From Cellulosimicrobium sp. ES-005 (lineage in GTDB: Bacteria; Actinomycetota; Actinomycetes; Actinomycetales; Cellulomonadaceae): 64,000 nt of DNA. The DNA is taken from assembly GCF_040448685.1 (NCBI RefSeq), contig NZ_CP159290.1, positions 806,001 to 870,000 on the forward strand, read 5' to 3'. Every line of letters starts with the position of its first letter. The stretch's first letter is position 1. A program made the translations under genes and the position numbers. Positions 1 through 9,198 of this stretch are shown one piece after another. The notes under the pieces are model-generated. The model was not told the origin of the DNA. It did no database searches and saw only the letters and a program-made list of their open reading frames with translations.

Positions 1-74
1 GCGACCTCCTCCTGGTACACCTGGGCGCCCATGGGCACCTCGACCGCGACGGTCGCGACGACGAGCTGCGGCAT
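1..74 (-). CDS. Partial protein, possibly a family 4 glycosyltransferase (N-terminus only)
   Basis: Only the first 24 codons lie in the window; the gene runs off the left edge. The start ATG (72-74) has a purine-rich GAGGGGGA about 8 bases upstream. The visible N-terminus begins MPQLVVATVAVEVPMGAQ, a hydrophobic strand followed by a Gly-containing loop, as at the start of GT-B glycosyltransferases. It is divergent from the glycosyltransferase starting at 254 and shares its 180-bp promoter region. The functional call is an inference from this short pattern and the neighbour. That a gene starts here is better supported than what it encodes. Confidence 0.45.
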   Translation of the reverse strand, partial: MPQLVVATVAVEVPMGAQVYQEEV

Positions 75-142
75 CGGGCGGGTCCCCCTCGGGGCGTGGT
101 GAGCGGCGGGTGCGGCACGGTCGGGACGACCGGAGCGGTCGG

Positions 143-159
143 TAGAGTGGCCCACTCTA
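143..159. promoter_or_regulatory. 17-bp palindromic operator candidate between divergent genes
   Basis: The sequence TAGAGTGGCCCACTCTA is an 8+1+8 perfect inverted repeat midway between the divergent starts at 74 and 254. It is one of few AT-containing stretches in the interval. Size and symmetry fit a dimeric helix-turn-helix repressor site. The cognate regulator is not in this window. Confidence 0.45.
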
Positions 160-253
160 GTGGCGCGGACGCCCCGCCGGACCTGCGGGAGCGGGTGATG
201 AGCGGGTGATCGTGGACCGGGCGCGGGCCGTCCCGCGAGAGGGTGAGGGACGC

Positions 254-1447
254 ATGGCAGGGCGTCGTCGGGTGGCGCTGGTCGCGAGCTCGTTCGACCC
301 GCACACCGGGGGCGTCGAGTCGCACGTGCGTCACGTCGCCCGCGTGCTCGCGGCGCGGGGGACCGCGGTGGAGGTCTGGACCGTCGACCGGGGCGAGCGC
401 CTCGGCACGCGCCGCGTCGACGGCGTCCTCGTGCGCTACCTGCCGACCCCGCAGCCCTCGAGCCGGCCGGGCGACGTCGCCCGGTTCGCCCTCGCCGCGC
501 CGCGGGCGGCGCTCGCGTGGGGCCGGGCCTTCCGCGCGTTCCGGCCCGACGTGCTGCACGTGCAGTGCTTCGGCCCCAACGGCGCGTACGCCCTCGGCCT
601 GCGCACGCTCACGCGCACCCCGCTCGTCGTCAGCTCCCACGGGGAGACGTTCGCGGACGACCACGCCGTGTTCGAGCACTCGCGGCTGCTGCGGGCGGCG
701 TTGGAGCGCTCGATCGACGTCGCGGGCGCGGTGACGGGGTGCTCGCGCGTCGTCGCGGACGACCTGGTCCGCTTCGGGGCGCCCGACGCCGTGGTCGTCC
801 CGAACGGCGTCGACCTGGCCGGGTACGACCTGGTCGATCACGGTCCGCGGGACGTCGCCGCGGGGGAGCCCGCTCGGTCGGACGCGGTGCGCGAGCCCGT
901 GGTCGTCGCGGTGGGGCGGATCGAGCACGTCAAGGGGTTCGACCTGCTCGTGGACGCCTTCGCGTCCTCCGCGCTGCGCGACCGCGCGCGGCTCGTCGTC
1001 GTGGGCGACGGGAGCGAGGCGGGCGCGCTGCGCCGCCGGGTCGCGACGGCGGGGCTCGCGGACCGCGTCGAGCTCCCCGGGCGGCTCGACCCCGCCGAGG
1101 TGGCGGCCCGGCTCGCGGAGGCGGACGTGGTCGTCGTGCCGAGCCGCGCGGACGCCGCCCCGCTCGTGGTCCTGGAGGCGTGGCGCTCGGGCCGGCCGCT
1201 CGTGGCGACCGTGCGGGGCGGGCCCCCGGAGATCGTCACCGACGGCGTCGACGGCGTGCTCGTGGACCCCCAGGACACGCAGGCGCTCGCGGCGGCCGTG
1301 CTCGGCCTGCTCGACGACCCGGAGCGCGCGGGGCGGATCGGGGCTGCCGGGCGCCGACGGGTCGAGGACTTCACCTGGGAGCGGGTCGTGGACCGGTACG
1401 AGGACCTCTACGCGGGGCTCGCCGACGTCACGCCGAGGGGTCGCTGA
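254..1447 (+). CDS. Glycosyltransferase family 4 (GT-B fold)
   Basis: About 397 residues, the usual size for GT4 enzymes, which transfer sugars from nucleotide donors to lipid or polysaccharide acceptors at the cytoplasmic face of the membrane. The N-terminal Rossmann half starts RRVALVASSFDPHTGGVESH, with the Gly-Gly loop that binds the acceptor side. The C-terminal half carries the donor-binding signature VGRIEHVKGFDLLVDAF and the E-x7-E type motif in PLVVLEAW...GGPPEIV. The ATG at 254 is chosen because GAGGGTGAGGGA lies just upstream; an in-frame GTG at 206 has no clear ribosome site. The last 20 bp overlap the convergent PAP2 gene. Acceptor and product are unknown; it may work with the divergent edge gene. 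Confidence 0.85.
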   Translation: MAGRRRVALVASSFDPHTGGVESHVRHVARVLAARGTAVEVWTVDRGERLGTRRVDGVLVRYLPTPQPSSRPGDVARFALAAPRAALAWGRAFRAFRPDVLHVQCFGPNGAYALGLRTLTRTPLVVSSHGETFADDHAVFEHSRLLRAALERSIDVAGAVTGCSRVVADDLVRFGAPDAVVVPNGVDLAGYDLVDHGPRDVAAGEPARSDAVREPVVVAVGRIEHVKGFDLLVDAFASSALRDRARLVVVGDGSEAGALRRRVATAGLADRVELPGRLDPAEVAARLAEADVVVVPSRADAAPLVVLEAWRSGRPLVATVRGGPPEIVTDGVDGVLVDPQDTQALAAAVLGLLDDPERAGRIGAAGRRRVEDFTWERVVDRYEDLYAGLADVTPRGR

Positions 1448-2144
1448 CGCGGGGCGAGCCGGTCGTCCCGTCGGGCAGGACGGGAGGGCCTCCGGGGCGC
1501 GCGCTCGCCGTGCCCGCTCCTCGCGGGACGTCGAGCAGCCACACGACGGCGACGGTGACGGCGGCGGCGACGAGCAGCGAGCCGACGACGTCGCTCGGCC
1601 GGTGCGCGTACGTCACGACGGACGCGAGGGCGGCGACCGCGGTGACCACGAGCCCGGCCCAGCCCGCGACGGCGCGGGACGTCGGCCACGGCCACAGGAG
1701 CCAGATCGCGACGCACAGGCCGCCGACCACGGCGACGTGACCGCTCGGGAAGGTCTGGTAGGCGTAGCCGTGCTCCCCGAGGTCGGGCCGCACGAGGACC
1801 TCGCGGAGCCCGAGCGCGATCCCGACCGTCCCCAGCACGACCAGGACCGCGGCGAGGAGGTCGCGCCACGCGCGGCGCACGAGCGCGACCACGCCCAGGA
1901 CGGCGACGACGGCCGCGCACGCCACCGGGAGGCCTCGGCGCAGCGCCCCGGCGAGGTCGCGCCCGGCGTCGTGCAGGGGCGCGAGGGTCCGGAACGCCCC
2001 GGCGTCGGCCTGCTGCCCGGCCACGGTGAGGTGCGAGGCGGCCCAGAGCGCGACGAAGACCGCGACGACCAGCGCGAGCAGCACGAGGAGCGCGGACGAG
2101 CGAGGCCGGGGCGGCACGGGGTCCGGCGCCCCCGAGGTGGACAC
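1428..2144 (-). CDS. PAP2 family membrane phosphatase
   Basis: 238 residues with about five or six hydrophobic segments. The phosphatidic acid phosphatase type 2 motifs are visible: a degenerate first motif ending REVLVRP (the usual Lys seven residues before RP is not obvious), the second motif TFPSGH with the catalytic-site His, and the third motif TYAHRPSDVVGS with the nucleophilic His and its Asp. Such enzymes dephosphorylate undecaprenyl pyrophosphate or lipid phosphates on the outer face of the membrane. The GTG at 2144 is preferred because the upstream open frame is Arg/Gly-rich and antisense-like. It is convergent with the glycosyltransferase (20-bp overlap) and divergent from mfd. Substrate is not deducible. 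Confidence 0.82.
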   Translation of the reverse strand: MSTSGAPDPVPPRPRSSALLVLLALVVAVFVALWAASHLTVAGQQADAGAFRTLAPLHDAGRDLAGALRRGLPVACAAVVAVLGVVALVRRAWRDLLAAVLVVLGTVGIALGLREVLVRPDLGEHGYAYQTFPSGHVAVVGGLCVAIWLLWPWPTSRAVAGWAGLVVTAVAALASVVTYAHRPSDVVGSLLVAAAVTVAVVWLLDVPRGAGTASARPGGPPVLPDGTTGSPRVSDPSA

Positions 2145-2478
2145 GCCCCGAGCATGACGGAGCGGCGGGGACCCTGTCACCGGTCGTGGGCGGATCGCGC
2201 CGGGTGAAAACGTCGCGTCCCCGGTCGCCTGCCGGACGTCCGAGGGTCGGCTGCCGGTCGGCTGCCCTCGGTCGACGTGTGGGCGCCGGGGCGTACGCTG
2301 GGAGCCGTCGTCTCGCACGGCTCCAGCCCGGACCCGCTCGCCACCCGGTGAGCCTCGGTCCGGGCCGTTCGTGCTGCCCCGTCGTGTCCTCAACCAGCCC
2401 CGGCACCGTCCTCGACCCGGGCCCGCCTCGTGCGGCCGCCGACGCCACCGACCACCGTCCTCGGAGGGACCCCACCGC

Positions 2479-5400
2479 ATGAACCTCACCGGCATCCTGC
2501 CCGCGCTGCTCGCCGACCCCGCCGCGACGGCGGCGGTCGAGCACGTGCGCGCCCGTGGCGAGGCGGACGTGGTCGGCCCGGCCGGCGCGCGCCCGCCGCT
2601 GCTCGCCGCGATGGCGGGGGCGCGGGCGACCGGGCCGGCCGACGGGGTGCCCGGCGGCGACGAGCGCGCGGCCTCGGGCGACGCGTGGGCGACGGGCTCG
2701 CGTCCCCTCGTGGTCGTGACGGCGACCGGGCGCGACGCGGACGAGCTCGCGGCGAGCGTGCGCGCCTACCTGCCCGACGAGCTGGCGGACGTGGTCGCGG
2801 TCCTGCCGAGCTGGGAGACGCTGCCGCACGAGCGCCTGAGCCCGCGCGCGGACACCGTCGCCAAGCGCATCGCCGTGTTCCGCCGCCTCGCGCACCCGGA
2901 CCCGGAGGTCGGGCCGTCGGGCCCGGTCCGCGTGCTCGTCATGCCGGTGCGCGCGCTCCTCCAGCCGGTCGTGGACGGGCTGGGCGAGCTCGAGCCGGTC
3001 GAGCTGCACGCCGGGTCGACGGCCGACCTGACCGACGTCGCGGAGCGGCTCGTCGCGGCCGCGTACACGCGCGTCGACATGGTCGAGCGCCGCGGCGAGT
3101 TCGCGGTGCGCGGCGGCATCCTCGACGTGTTCCCGCCCACCGAGGACCACCCGCTGCGCGTCGAGTTCTGGGGCGACGAGGTCTCGGAGATCCGCTGGTT
3201 CGCCGTCGCGGACCAGCGCAGCCTCGAGATCGCCGAGCACGGGCTGTGGGCGCCGCCGTGCCGCGAGATCCTGCTCACCGAGTCGGTGCGGTCGCGGGCC
3301 GCGGCGCTCGTCGAGGACCTGCCGGGCGCCACGGAGATGCTCGACAAGCTGGCCGCGGGCGTCGCGGTCGAGGGCATGGAGTCGCTCGCGCCGGTGCTCG
3401 TGGACCGCATGGTCCCGGTGCTGGAGCTCGTGCCCGACGACGCGCTGCTCGTCGTCGACGACGCCGAGCGCGTGCGCCGCCGCGCCCACGACCTCGTCGC
3501 GACGACGGAGGAGTTCCTCGCCGCCGCCTGGACCGGCGCCGTCGCGGGCGGCAAGGCGCCGGTCGACCTGTCCGGGGCGTCGTTCGAGACGTTCGCCGAG
3601 GTCCGTGCGGTCGCGCAGCGTCGCGGCCTGGGCTGGTGGACGCTGTCGTCGTTCGCGCTCGACAACCCGGACCTGGACGTGGCGCCCGACGCCGGTCGGC
3701 CGGACGCGGCCGGAGCGGGCGCGGCGTCGGGCACGACCGCCGCGCACGTGGGCGAGAGCGCCGACGGCGTGCCCACCTTCACGCTGGGCGCGCGCGACGT
3801 CGAGTCCTACCGCGGCGACGTGGCGCGCGCGCTCGACGACGTGCGCGGTCTGCAGCACGCCGGCTGGCGGCTCGTGCTCACGACGGAGGGTCACGGGCCG
3901 GCCAAGCGCATGGTCGAGCAGCTCGGCGCGGCGGACACCCCGGCGCGCCTCGTGCCGCGGCTCGACGACGAGCCCGAGGGCGGCATCGTCCTCGTCACCC
4001 CGGCGATGGTCGGCAAGGGCTTCGTCGCGCCCGAGCTGCGGCTCGCCGTCTTCTCCGAGGCCGACCTCACGGGCCGGGCCGGCACGAGCACGCGCGACAT
4101 GCGCAAGATGCCGAGCCGGCGCCGCAACGTCGTCGACCCGCTCCAGCTCAAGGCGGGCGACTTCGTCGTGCACGAGCAGCACGGCGTGGGGCGGTTCGTC
4201 GAGCTCGTCCAGCGCACGCTCGGCACGGGCGGCAACGCGGCGACGCGCGAGTACCTCGTCATCGAGTACGCCAGCAGCAAGCGCGGCCAGCCGGGCGACC
4301 GGCTGTTCGTGCCCATGGACCAGCTCGACCAGGTCACCAAGTACACGGGCGGCGAGTCGCCGAGCCTCAACAAGATGGGCGGGGCCGACTGGGCCAAGAC
4401 GAAGACCCGCGCGCGCAAGCACGTCAAGGAGATCGCGGGCGAGCTCATCCGCCTGTACTCGGCGCGCATGGCGACGCAGGGCCACGCGTTCGGCCCGGAC
4501 ACGCCGTGGCAGCGCGAGCTGGAGGACGCGTTCGCGTACGTCGAGACGCCGGACCAGCTCGCGACGATCGACGAGGTCAAGGCGGACATGGAGAAGACGG
4601 TCCCCATGGACCGGCTCGTGTGCGGCGACGTCGGCTACGGCAAGACGGAGATCGCGATCCGCGCGGCGTTCAAGGCGGTCCAGGACGGCAAGCAGGTCGC
4701 GGTGCTCGTGCCCACGACGCTGCTCGTGCAGCAGCACCTCGAGACGTTCTCCGAGCGGTACGCGGGCTTCCCGGTGACGGTCAAGGCGCTGTCGCGCTTC
4801 CAGACCCCCAAGGAGTCCGAGGAGGTCGTGGACGGGCTGGCCAAGGGGACGGTGGACGTCGTCATCGGCACCCACCGCCTCATCACGGGCAGCGTGCGGT
4901 TCAAGGACCTGGGTCTGGTCATCATCGACGAGGAGCAGCGGTTCGGCGTCGAGCACAAGGAGACGCTCAAGCAGCTGCGGACCAACGTCGACGTGCTCGC
5001 CATGTCCGCGACCCCGATCCCGCGCACGCTCGAGATGGCCGTCACCGGCATCCGCGAGATGTCGACGCTCGCGACCCCGCCGGAGGAGCGCCACCCCGTC
5101 CTCACGTACGTCGGGGCGTACGAGGAGAAGCAGATCGCCGCGGCGCTGCGCCGCGAGCTCCTGCGCGAGGGCCAGGTGTTCTACGTGCACAACAAGGTCG
5201 AGACGATCGAGCGCACCGCGGCGCGGCTGCGCGAGCTCGTCCCCGAGGCCCGCGTGGGCGTCGCGCACGGCAAGATGAACGAGCACCAGCTCGACCAGGT
5301 GATCCGCGCGTTCTGGGAGAAGGAGCTCGACGTCCTCGTCTGCACGACGATCATCGAGACGGGCCTCGACATCTCCAACGCGAACACGCTCATCCTCGAG

Positions 5401-6225
5401 CGCGCGGACATGCTCGGGCTCTCCCAGCTCCACCAGCTCCGCGGACGCGTGGGCCGCGGTCGCGAGCGCGCGTACGCGTACTTCCTGTACCCGCCCGAGC
5501 GGCCCCTCACCGAGACCGCGCACGACCGCCTCGCCACGATCGCGGCCCACACCGACCTCGGCGCGGGCATGCAGGTCGCGATGAAGGACCTCGAGATCCG
5601 CGGCGCGGGCAACCTGCTCGGGGGCGAGCAGTCCGGGCACATCGCGGGCGTCGGGTTCGACCTGTACGTGCGGATGGTGGGGGAGGCCGTGGCGAACTAC
5701 CGCGGCGACGGTCCGGAGGAGCAGCCCGAGATCTCCATCGAGCTCCCCGTCGACGCGCACCTGCCCGAGTCGTACATCGCGACCGAGCGCCTGCGGCTCG
5801 AGGCGTACAAGAAGATCGCCGCGGCGACCGACGCGCCCGAGCTCGCCGAGGTCCGGGCCGAGCTCGTCGACCGGTACGGCGCCCTGCCGGACGTCGCGTC
5901 CGCGCTGTTCGACGTCGCGGACTTCCGCAACCACGCGCGCCGCGCGGGGCTCACGGACGTCACCGCGCAGGGCAAGTTCATCCGGTTCGCGCCCGTGGAC
6001 CTCGCGGAGTCCGCGCAGCTCCGGCTCAAGCGCCTCTACCCGGGCACGCTCCTCAAGCCCGCGATCCGCGCGTTCCTCGTCCCGTACCCGACGACGGCGC
6101 GCATCGGCGGCCGCCCGCTGCGCGGCGCCGAGGTGCTCGAGTGGGCGCGCCAGCTCATCGACGCCGTGATCGTCGGCGAGGTGAGCGCGGCGGCGACGGT
6201 CGGGACGTCGTCGGCCGCCCGCTGA
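2479..6225 (+). CDS. mfd: Transcription-repair coupling factor Mfd
   Basis: 1248 residues, full length for Mfd, the ATP-driven translocase that removes RNA polymerase stalled at DNA lesions and recruits UvrA. Order: UvrB-like N-terminal modules (about 1-500); RNA polymerase interaction domain near residue 555 ([20 protein letters not shown]); RecG-like helicase with Walker [10 protein letters not shown] near 720, IIDEEQRFG near 816 and motif [18 protein letters not shown]; and the TRCF C-terminal domain ([18 protein letters not shown]). The ATG at 2479 follows TCGGAGGGAC. The N-terminal 60 residues have an Ala/Gly-rich insertion rich in polar residues. It is convergent with a small membrane-protein gene 7 bp downstream. 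The call is secure. Confidence 0.98.
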   Translation: MNLTGILPALLADPAATAAVEHVRARGEADVVGPAGARPPLLAAMAGARATGPADGVPGGDERAASGDAWATGSRPLVVVTATGRDADELAASVRAYLPDELADVVAVLPSWETLPHERLSPRADTVAKRIAVFRRLAHPDPEVGPSGPVRVLVMPVRALLQPVVDGLGELEPVELHAGSTADLTDVAERLVAAAYTRVDMVERRGEFAVRGGILDVFPPTEDHPLRVEFWGDEVSEIRWFAVADQRSLEIAEHGLWAPPCREILLTESVRSRAAALVEDLPGATEMLDKLAAGVAVEGMESLAPVLVDRMVPVLELVPDDALLVVDDAERVRRRAHDLVATTEEFLAAAWTGAVAGGKAPVDLSGASFETFAEVRAVAQRRGLGWWTLSSFALDNPDLDVAPDAGRPDAAGAGAASGTTAAHVGESADGVPTFTLGARDVESYRGDVARALDDVRGLQHAGWRLVLTTEGHGPAKRMVEQLGAADTPARLVPRLDDEPEGGIVLVTPAMVGKGFVAPELRLAVFSEADLTGRAGTSTRDMRKMPSRRRNVVDPLQLKAGDFVVHEQHGVGRFVELVQRTLGTGGNAATREYLVIEYASSKRGQPGDRLFVPMDQLDQVTKYTGGESPSLNKMGGADWAKTKTRARKHVKEIAGELIRLYSARMATQGHAFGPDTPWQRELEDAFAYVETPDQLATIDEVKADMEKTVPMDRLVCGDVGYGKTEIAIRAAFKAVQDGKQVAVLVPTTLLVQQHLETFSERYAGFPVTVKALSRFQTPKESEEVVDGLAKGTVDVVIGTHRLITGSVRFKDLGLVIIDEEQRFGVEHKETLKQLRTNVDVLAMSATPIPRTLEMAVTGIREMSTLATPPEERHPVLTYVGAYEEKQIAAALRRELLREGQVFYVHNKVETIERTAARLRELVPEARVGVAHGKMNEHQLDQVIRAFWEKELDVLVCTTIIETGLDISNANTLILERADMLGLSQLHQLRGRVGRGRERAYAYFLYPPERPLTETAHDRLATIAAHTDLGAGMQVAMKDLEIRGAGNLLGGEQSGHIAGVGFDLYVRMVGEAVANYRGDGPEEQPEISIELPVDAHLPESYIATERLRLEAYKKIAAATDAPELAEVRAELVDRYGALPDVASALFDVADFRNHARRAGLTDVTAQGKFIRFAPVDLAESAQLRLKRLYPGTLLKPAIRAFLVPYPTTARIGGRPLRGAEVLEWARQLIDAVIVGEVSAAATVGTSSAAR

Positions 6226-6232
6226 GCGGGGG

Positions 6233-6451
6233 TCAGCTCTTCCGGCCGTCGAGGAAGTAGGCGATGGGGCCGACCCAGTTGACGAGCAGCGCGAGCCCCC
6301 ACGCGAGCTTGGTGCCGTTGACCTGCTCTGCCGGGCGGCGCAGCAGGTCGCGGTACGCCGCGGCGGTGAGCGTGACCTGTGCCGCGCCCACGACTCCGAC
6401 GGCGATCTTCTGACCCGTGGTCAGGTCCTTCCAGCGGCGCTTGGTCCCCAT
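6233..6451 (-). CDS. Small membrane protein with PLDc_N-type motif
   Basis: 72 residues. After a basic N-terminus (MGTKRRWKDL) there are two hydrophobic segments, VAVGVVGAAQVTLTAAAY-like near residues 14-32 and LALLVNWVGPIAYFLDG near 52-68. The second segment with its N-W-x-G-P-x-x-Y-F-x-x-G pattern matches the short PLDc_N (phospholipase D nuclease N-terminal) family, found both as stand-alone proteins and at the start of cardiolipin synthases. No catalytic domain is present, so an enzymatic role is unlikely. The ATG at 6451 has a strong site, CGGGAGGAGAC, on the minus strand. It is convergent with mfd; the function is unknown. Confidence 0.75.
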   Translation of the reverse strand: MGTKRRWKDLTTGQKIAVGVVGAAQVTLTAAAYRDLLRRPAEQVNGTKLAWGLALLVNWVGPIAYFLDGRKS

Positions 6452-6649
6452 GGCGTCGTCTCCTCCCGTGTGCGTACGGCTCGACGCTATGCCGTCCGGA
6501 CGCACGGTGCATGGCTCGTGGGCGGCCCGAGGTCCCGCCGGTGCGCGCTGCCCTCCCGGCCGAGGGATGCACCCCGAGGTGCGTCACCCGGCCGAGAGCG
6601 CCCTCGCTCGACGTGGGCGTGTCGACCGGGCGCCGCGTACGAGGTCGTG

Positions 6650-6704
6650 ACAGAGCACCGAGCGCTCTGTAAGGTTGCAGCAACATCCGGAAACTCTCTG
6701 CAAC
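6650..6704 (+). promoter_or_regulatory. Alpha-amylase promoter with inverted-repeat operators
   Basis: Two symmetric motifs lie about 115-165 bp before the amylase start. The first is ACAGAGC (6650-6656) ... GCTCTGT (6664-6670), 7+7+7. The second is GTTGCAGCAAC (6674-6684), 5+1+5, followed by CTGCAA at 6699-6704, so TTGCAG and CTGCAA also face each other. A TAAGGT hexamer (6670-6675) could be the -10. TTGCA-type repeats resemble those reported for LacI-family maltose regulators at Streptomyces amylase promoters; that regulator assignment is an inference. The rest of the 6452-6815 gap shows no gene. Confidence 0.5.
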
Positions 6705-6815
6705 GCCGCCGAGTCCCGGACGCGCCCGACACCCCGGGGCGCAGTCAGCACCGCGTGGCCCTCCCGCGCTCGAGGCCGAGCGCGCCGTCGGTCGCAGCAC
6801 CTCGAAGGAGCAGCA

Positions 6816-9023
6816 ATGACGCGCACCACCGATCCCGCCGGTCCGCCGGCACCCACTCCCGCCGCACCCCCCGCCGCGGACCGCGGCCGAGCGCGAGCCG
6901 ACCGACGCGACGGTCGGCTGCGGCGCCTCGTCGCCACCGTCGCCTCGGCGGCCCTCGCGCTCGGGACGGCGCTCGCCGCCACGGTCCCGGTCGCCGCGCC
7001 CGCCGCGGCCGCGCCGCCCGTGCCCACGCCCGTCGTCGACTCCCCGAACGGCCGGGGCGACGTGATCCTCAACCTCTTCCAGTGGACCTGGGACTCGGTG
7101 GCCGCCGAGTGCACCAGCACGATCGGCCCGGCCGGGTTCGGCTACGTCCAGGTCTCCCCGCCGCAGGAGACGATCCAGGGCACCGCGTGGTGGACCTCCT
7201 ACCAGCCCGTGAGCTACCGGATCGACTCGAAGCTCGGGACCCGGGCGGAGTTCGAGAACATGGTCGACACCTGCCGTGCCGCGGGCGTCGGCGTCATCGC
7301 CGACGCCGTCCTCAACCACATGGCGGGTGCGGACCAGGGCGGCGGGACGGGTGTCGCGGGCTCGTCGTACGGCGTCGAGAACTACCCCGGGCTCTACGGG
7401 CCGAACGACTTCAACGACTGCAAGGAGAACATCGGCAACCGGTACGGAGACCGGTACGTGGTGCAGAACTGCCGCCTCGTCTCGCTCCAGGACCTGCGGA
7501 CGGGCTCCGACTACGTGCGCGGCCGGATCGCGGGCTACCTCAACGACCTGCTCTCCCTCGGGGTCGCCGGGTTCCGGATCGACGCCGCGAAGCACATCCC
7601 GGCCGCGGACCTCGCGGCGATCAAGGCGCGGCTCACGAACCCGGACGTCTTCTGGGTGCACGAGGTCATCGGCGCGGGCGGCGAGCCCATCCAGCCCTCG
7701 GAGTACCTCGACTCCGGCGACTCGCACGAGTTCGACTACGCGCGCGAGCTCAAGTCCCGGTTCGACGGCCAGATCAAGGACCTGCGCACCATCGGCGACA
7801 ACAAGCTGCCCTCGGACCGCGCCGGCGTGTTCGTCGACAACCACGACACCGAGCGCAACGGCGAGACCATGAACTACAGGTGGGGCGCCAAGTACAAGCT
7901 CGCGAACACGTTCATGCTCTCGTGGCCGTACGGCGCGCCGAGCGTCTACTCGGGCTACACGTGGAACGACAAGGACGCCGGTGCCCCGGGCGCGTCCGCG
8001 ACGTCCGTGCCGGACGCGAGCTGCTCGAACAGCGCCTGGGTCTGCACGCAGCGCTGGACCGAGATCGCGGGCATGGTCGGCTTCCACAACGCCGTCGCCG
8101 GGACCGCGGTGACGAACTGGTGGGACGACGGGAACAACCACGTCGCGTACGGTCGCGGCAGCAAGGGGTACGTGACGATCAACAACTCCGCGAACGCGGT
8201 CACGCGCACCTACCAGACGTCGCTCCCGGCGGGTACGTACTGCGACGTCGTCGCGTCGAAGGACTGCGCCAAGACGGTCACGGTCTCCGGCTCCGGCACC
8301 TTCACCGCGACGGTCCCGGCGTACGGGGCGCTCGCGCTGCACGTCGGCGCCGTGGACGACGGCGGCACCGGCGGCCCGGGTCCCGTCGACCCGAGCGGCA
8401 CGACGACCGTCTACTACGCGACCGACAGGGGCTGGAACGCGTACAACGTCCACTACCGCGTCGGCACGGGCGCCTGGACCGCCGTGCCCGGGGTCGCGAT
8501 GACCGCGGCCTGCACCGGCTGGGTCGCGAAGGAGATCGTCCTGCCGGACGGCGCGACCGGTGCCGCCGCGACCGTCACGGCGGCGTTCACGAACGGCTCG
8601 GGCGCGTGGGACAACAACGGCGGCAAGGACTACTCCCTGTCGGGCGCCGCCGTCGCGGTCTCGGGCGGGACGGTCACGGCGGGCGACCCGTGCGAGGACG
8701 ACGGCGAGGGGCCCGGCCCCGTCGAGGGCCAGGGCGACGCGTCGTTCTCCGTCACGGCGACGACGACCTGGGGGCAGAACGTGCTCGTCGTCGGGAGCAT
8801 CCCGGCGCTCGGGTCATGGGCGCCCGCGAACGGCGTCGCGCTCTCGGCGGCGGGCTACCCCGTCTGGACCGCGACCCTCGACCTCCCGGCCGGGACGACG
8901 TTCGAGTACAAGTACGTCAAGCGCGACGGCGGCGGGAACGTCGTCTGGGAGAGCGGCGGCAACCGCACCGCGACGGTCGGACAGGACGGCTCCGTGACGC
9001 TGTCGGACACCTGGAGGTCGTGA
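6816..9023 (+). CDS. Secreted alpha-amylase, GH13 with CBM25 and CBM20
   Basis: 735 residues. A long Arg-rich N-region (about 45 residues) precedes a hydrophobic core and AAPAAAAPP, so it is exported; the twin-Arg content leaves Tat or Sec open. The GH13 barrel follows, with region I ADAVLNHM, nucleophile Asp256 in FRIDAAKH, acid/base Glu283 in WVHEVIG and Asp344 in FVDNHDTER. After a beta-sheet domain come a CBM25-like module (about 530-625, from TTVYYATDRGWNAYNVHYRVG) and a C-terminal CBM20 starch-binding module (about 642-735, VVGSIPALGSWAP). It cleaves internal alpha-1,4 bonds in starch. Start: AAGGAG six bases before the ATG. A strong hairpin follows the stop. It is probably monocistronic and sugar-regulated. 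Confidence 0.93.
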   Translation: MTRTTDPAGPPAPTPAAPPAADRGRARADRRDGRLRRLVATVASAALALGTALAATVPVAAPAAAAPPVPTPVVDSPNGRGDVILNLFQWTWDSVAAECTSTIGPAGFGYVQVSPPQETIQGTAWWTSYQPVSYRIDSKLGTRAEFENMVDTCRAAGVGVIADAVLNHMAGADQGGGTGVAGSSYGVENYPGLYGPNDFNDCKENIGNRYGDRYVVQNCRLVSLQDLRTGSDYVRGRIAGYLNDLLSLGVAGFRIDAAKHIPAADLAAIKARLTNPDVFWVHEVIGAGGEPIQPSEYLDSGDSHEFDYARELKSRFDGQIKDLRTIGDNKLPSDRAGVFVDNHDTERNGETMNYRWGAKYKLANTFMLSWPYGAPSVYSGYTWNDKDAGAPGASATSVPDASCSNSAWVCTQRWTEIAGMVGFHNAVAGTAVTNWWDDGNNHVAYGRGSKGYVTINNSANAVTRTYQTSLPAGTYCDVVASKDCAKTVTVSGSGTFTATVPAYGALALHVGAVDDGGTGGPGPVDPSGTTTVYYATDRGWNAYNVHYRVGTGAWTAVPGVAMTAACTGWVAKEIVLPDGATGAAATVTAAFTNGSGAWDNNGGKDYSLSGAAVAVSGGTVTAGDPCEDDGEGPGPVEGQGDASFSVTATTTWGQNVLVVGSIPALGSWAPANGVALSAAGYPVWTATLDLPAGTTFEYKYVKRDGGGNVVWESGGNRTATVGQDGSVTLSDTWRS

Positions 9024-9031
9024 CCTCGCGG

Positions 9032-9064
9032 CCCCGCCCCGGTCTCACCCAGACCGGGGCGGGG
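9032..9064 (+). terminator. Terminator hairpin after the amylase gene
   Basis: A perfect 14-bp stem, CCCCGCCCCGGTCT / AGACCGGGGCGGGG, with loop CACCC starts 8 bases after the amylase stop. It has no T tract, as is usual for high-GC actinobacterial terminators. Confidence 0.8.
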
Positions 9065-9089
9065 TCTGCCGCTACCGTGGCGGGAAATA

Positions 9090-9128
9090 GTTCAACCATT
9101 GTCTGAACCTGGTGTGTGCCCCTAGGGT
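9090..9128 (+). promoter_or_regulatory. Xylanase gene promoter with overlapping operator
   Basis: TTGTCT (9099-9104) and TAGGGT (9123-9128) are separated by 18 bases and fit a housekeeping-sigma promoter. The -35 is embedded in the inverted repeat GTTCA (9090-9094) - N9 - TGAAC (9104-9108), so a repressor there would block RNA polymerase. A G/C hairpin (CCCGGGCGC ... GCGCCCGGG, about 9133-9155) lies in the expected 5' leader. Confidence 0.5.
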
Positions 9129-9198
9129 GTGGCCCGGGCGCGCCGGTGCGCCCGGGGGCGACGTGCCCCGTGCAGCCGATCGCAAGGGAGCGACGACG

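Noticed and set aside
206-253. Upstream GTG start at 206 for the glycosyltransferase
   Set aside because: No ribosome site; ATG 254 has GAGGGTGAGGGA upstream and starts directly before the first conserved strand.
1408-5934. Very long minus-strand open frame (over 1500 codons) opposite mfd
   Set aside because: The composition is Arg/Asp/Val/His-rich as expected from the antisense of GC3-biased coding DNA, and it overlaps the well-supported mfd and PAP2 genes.
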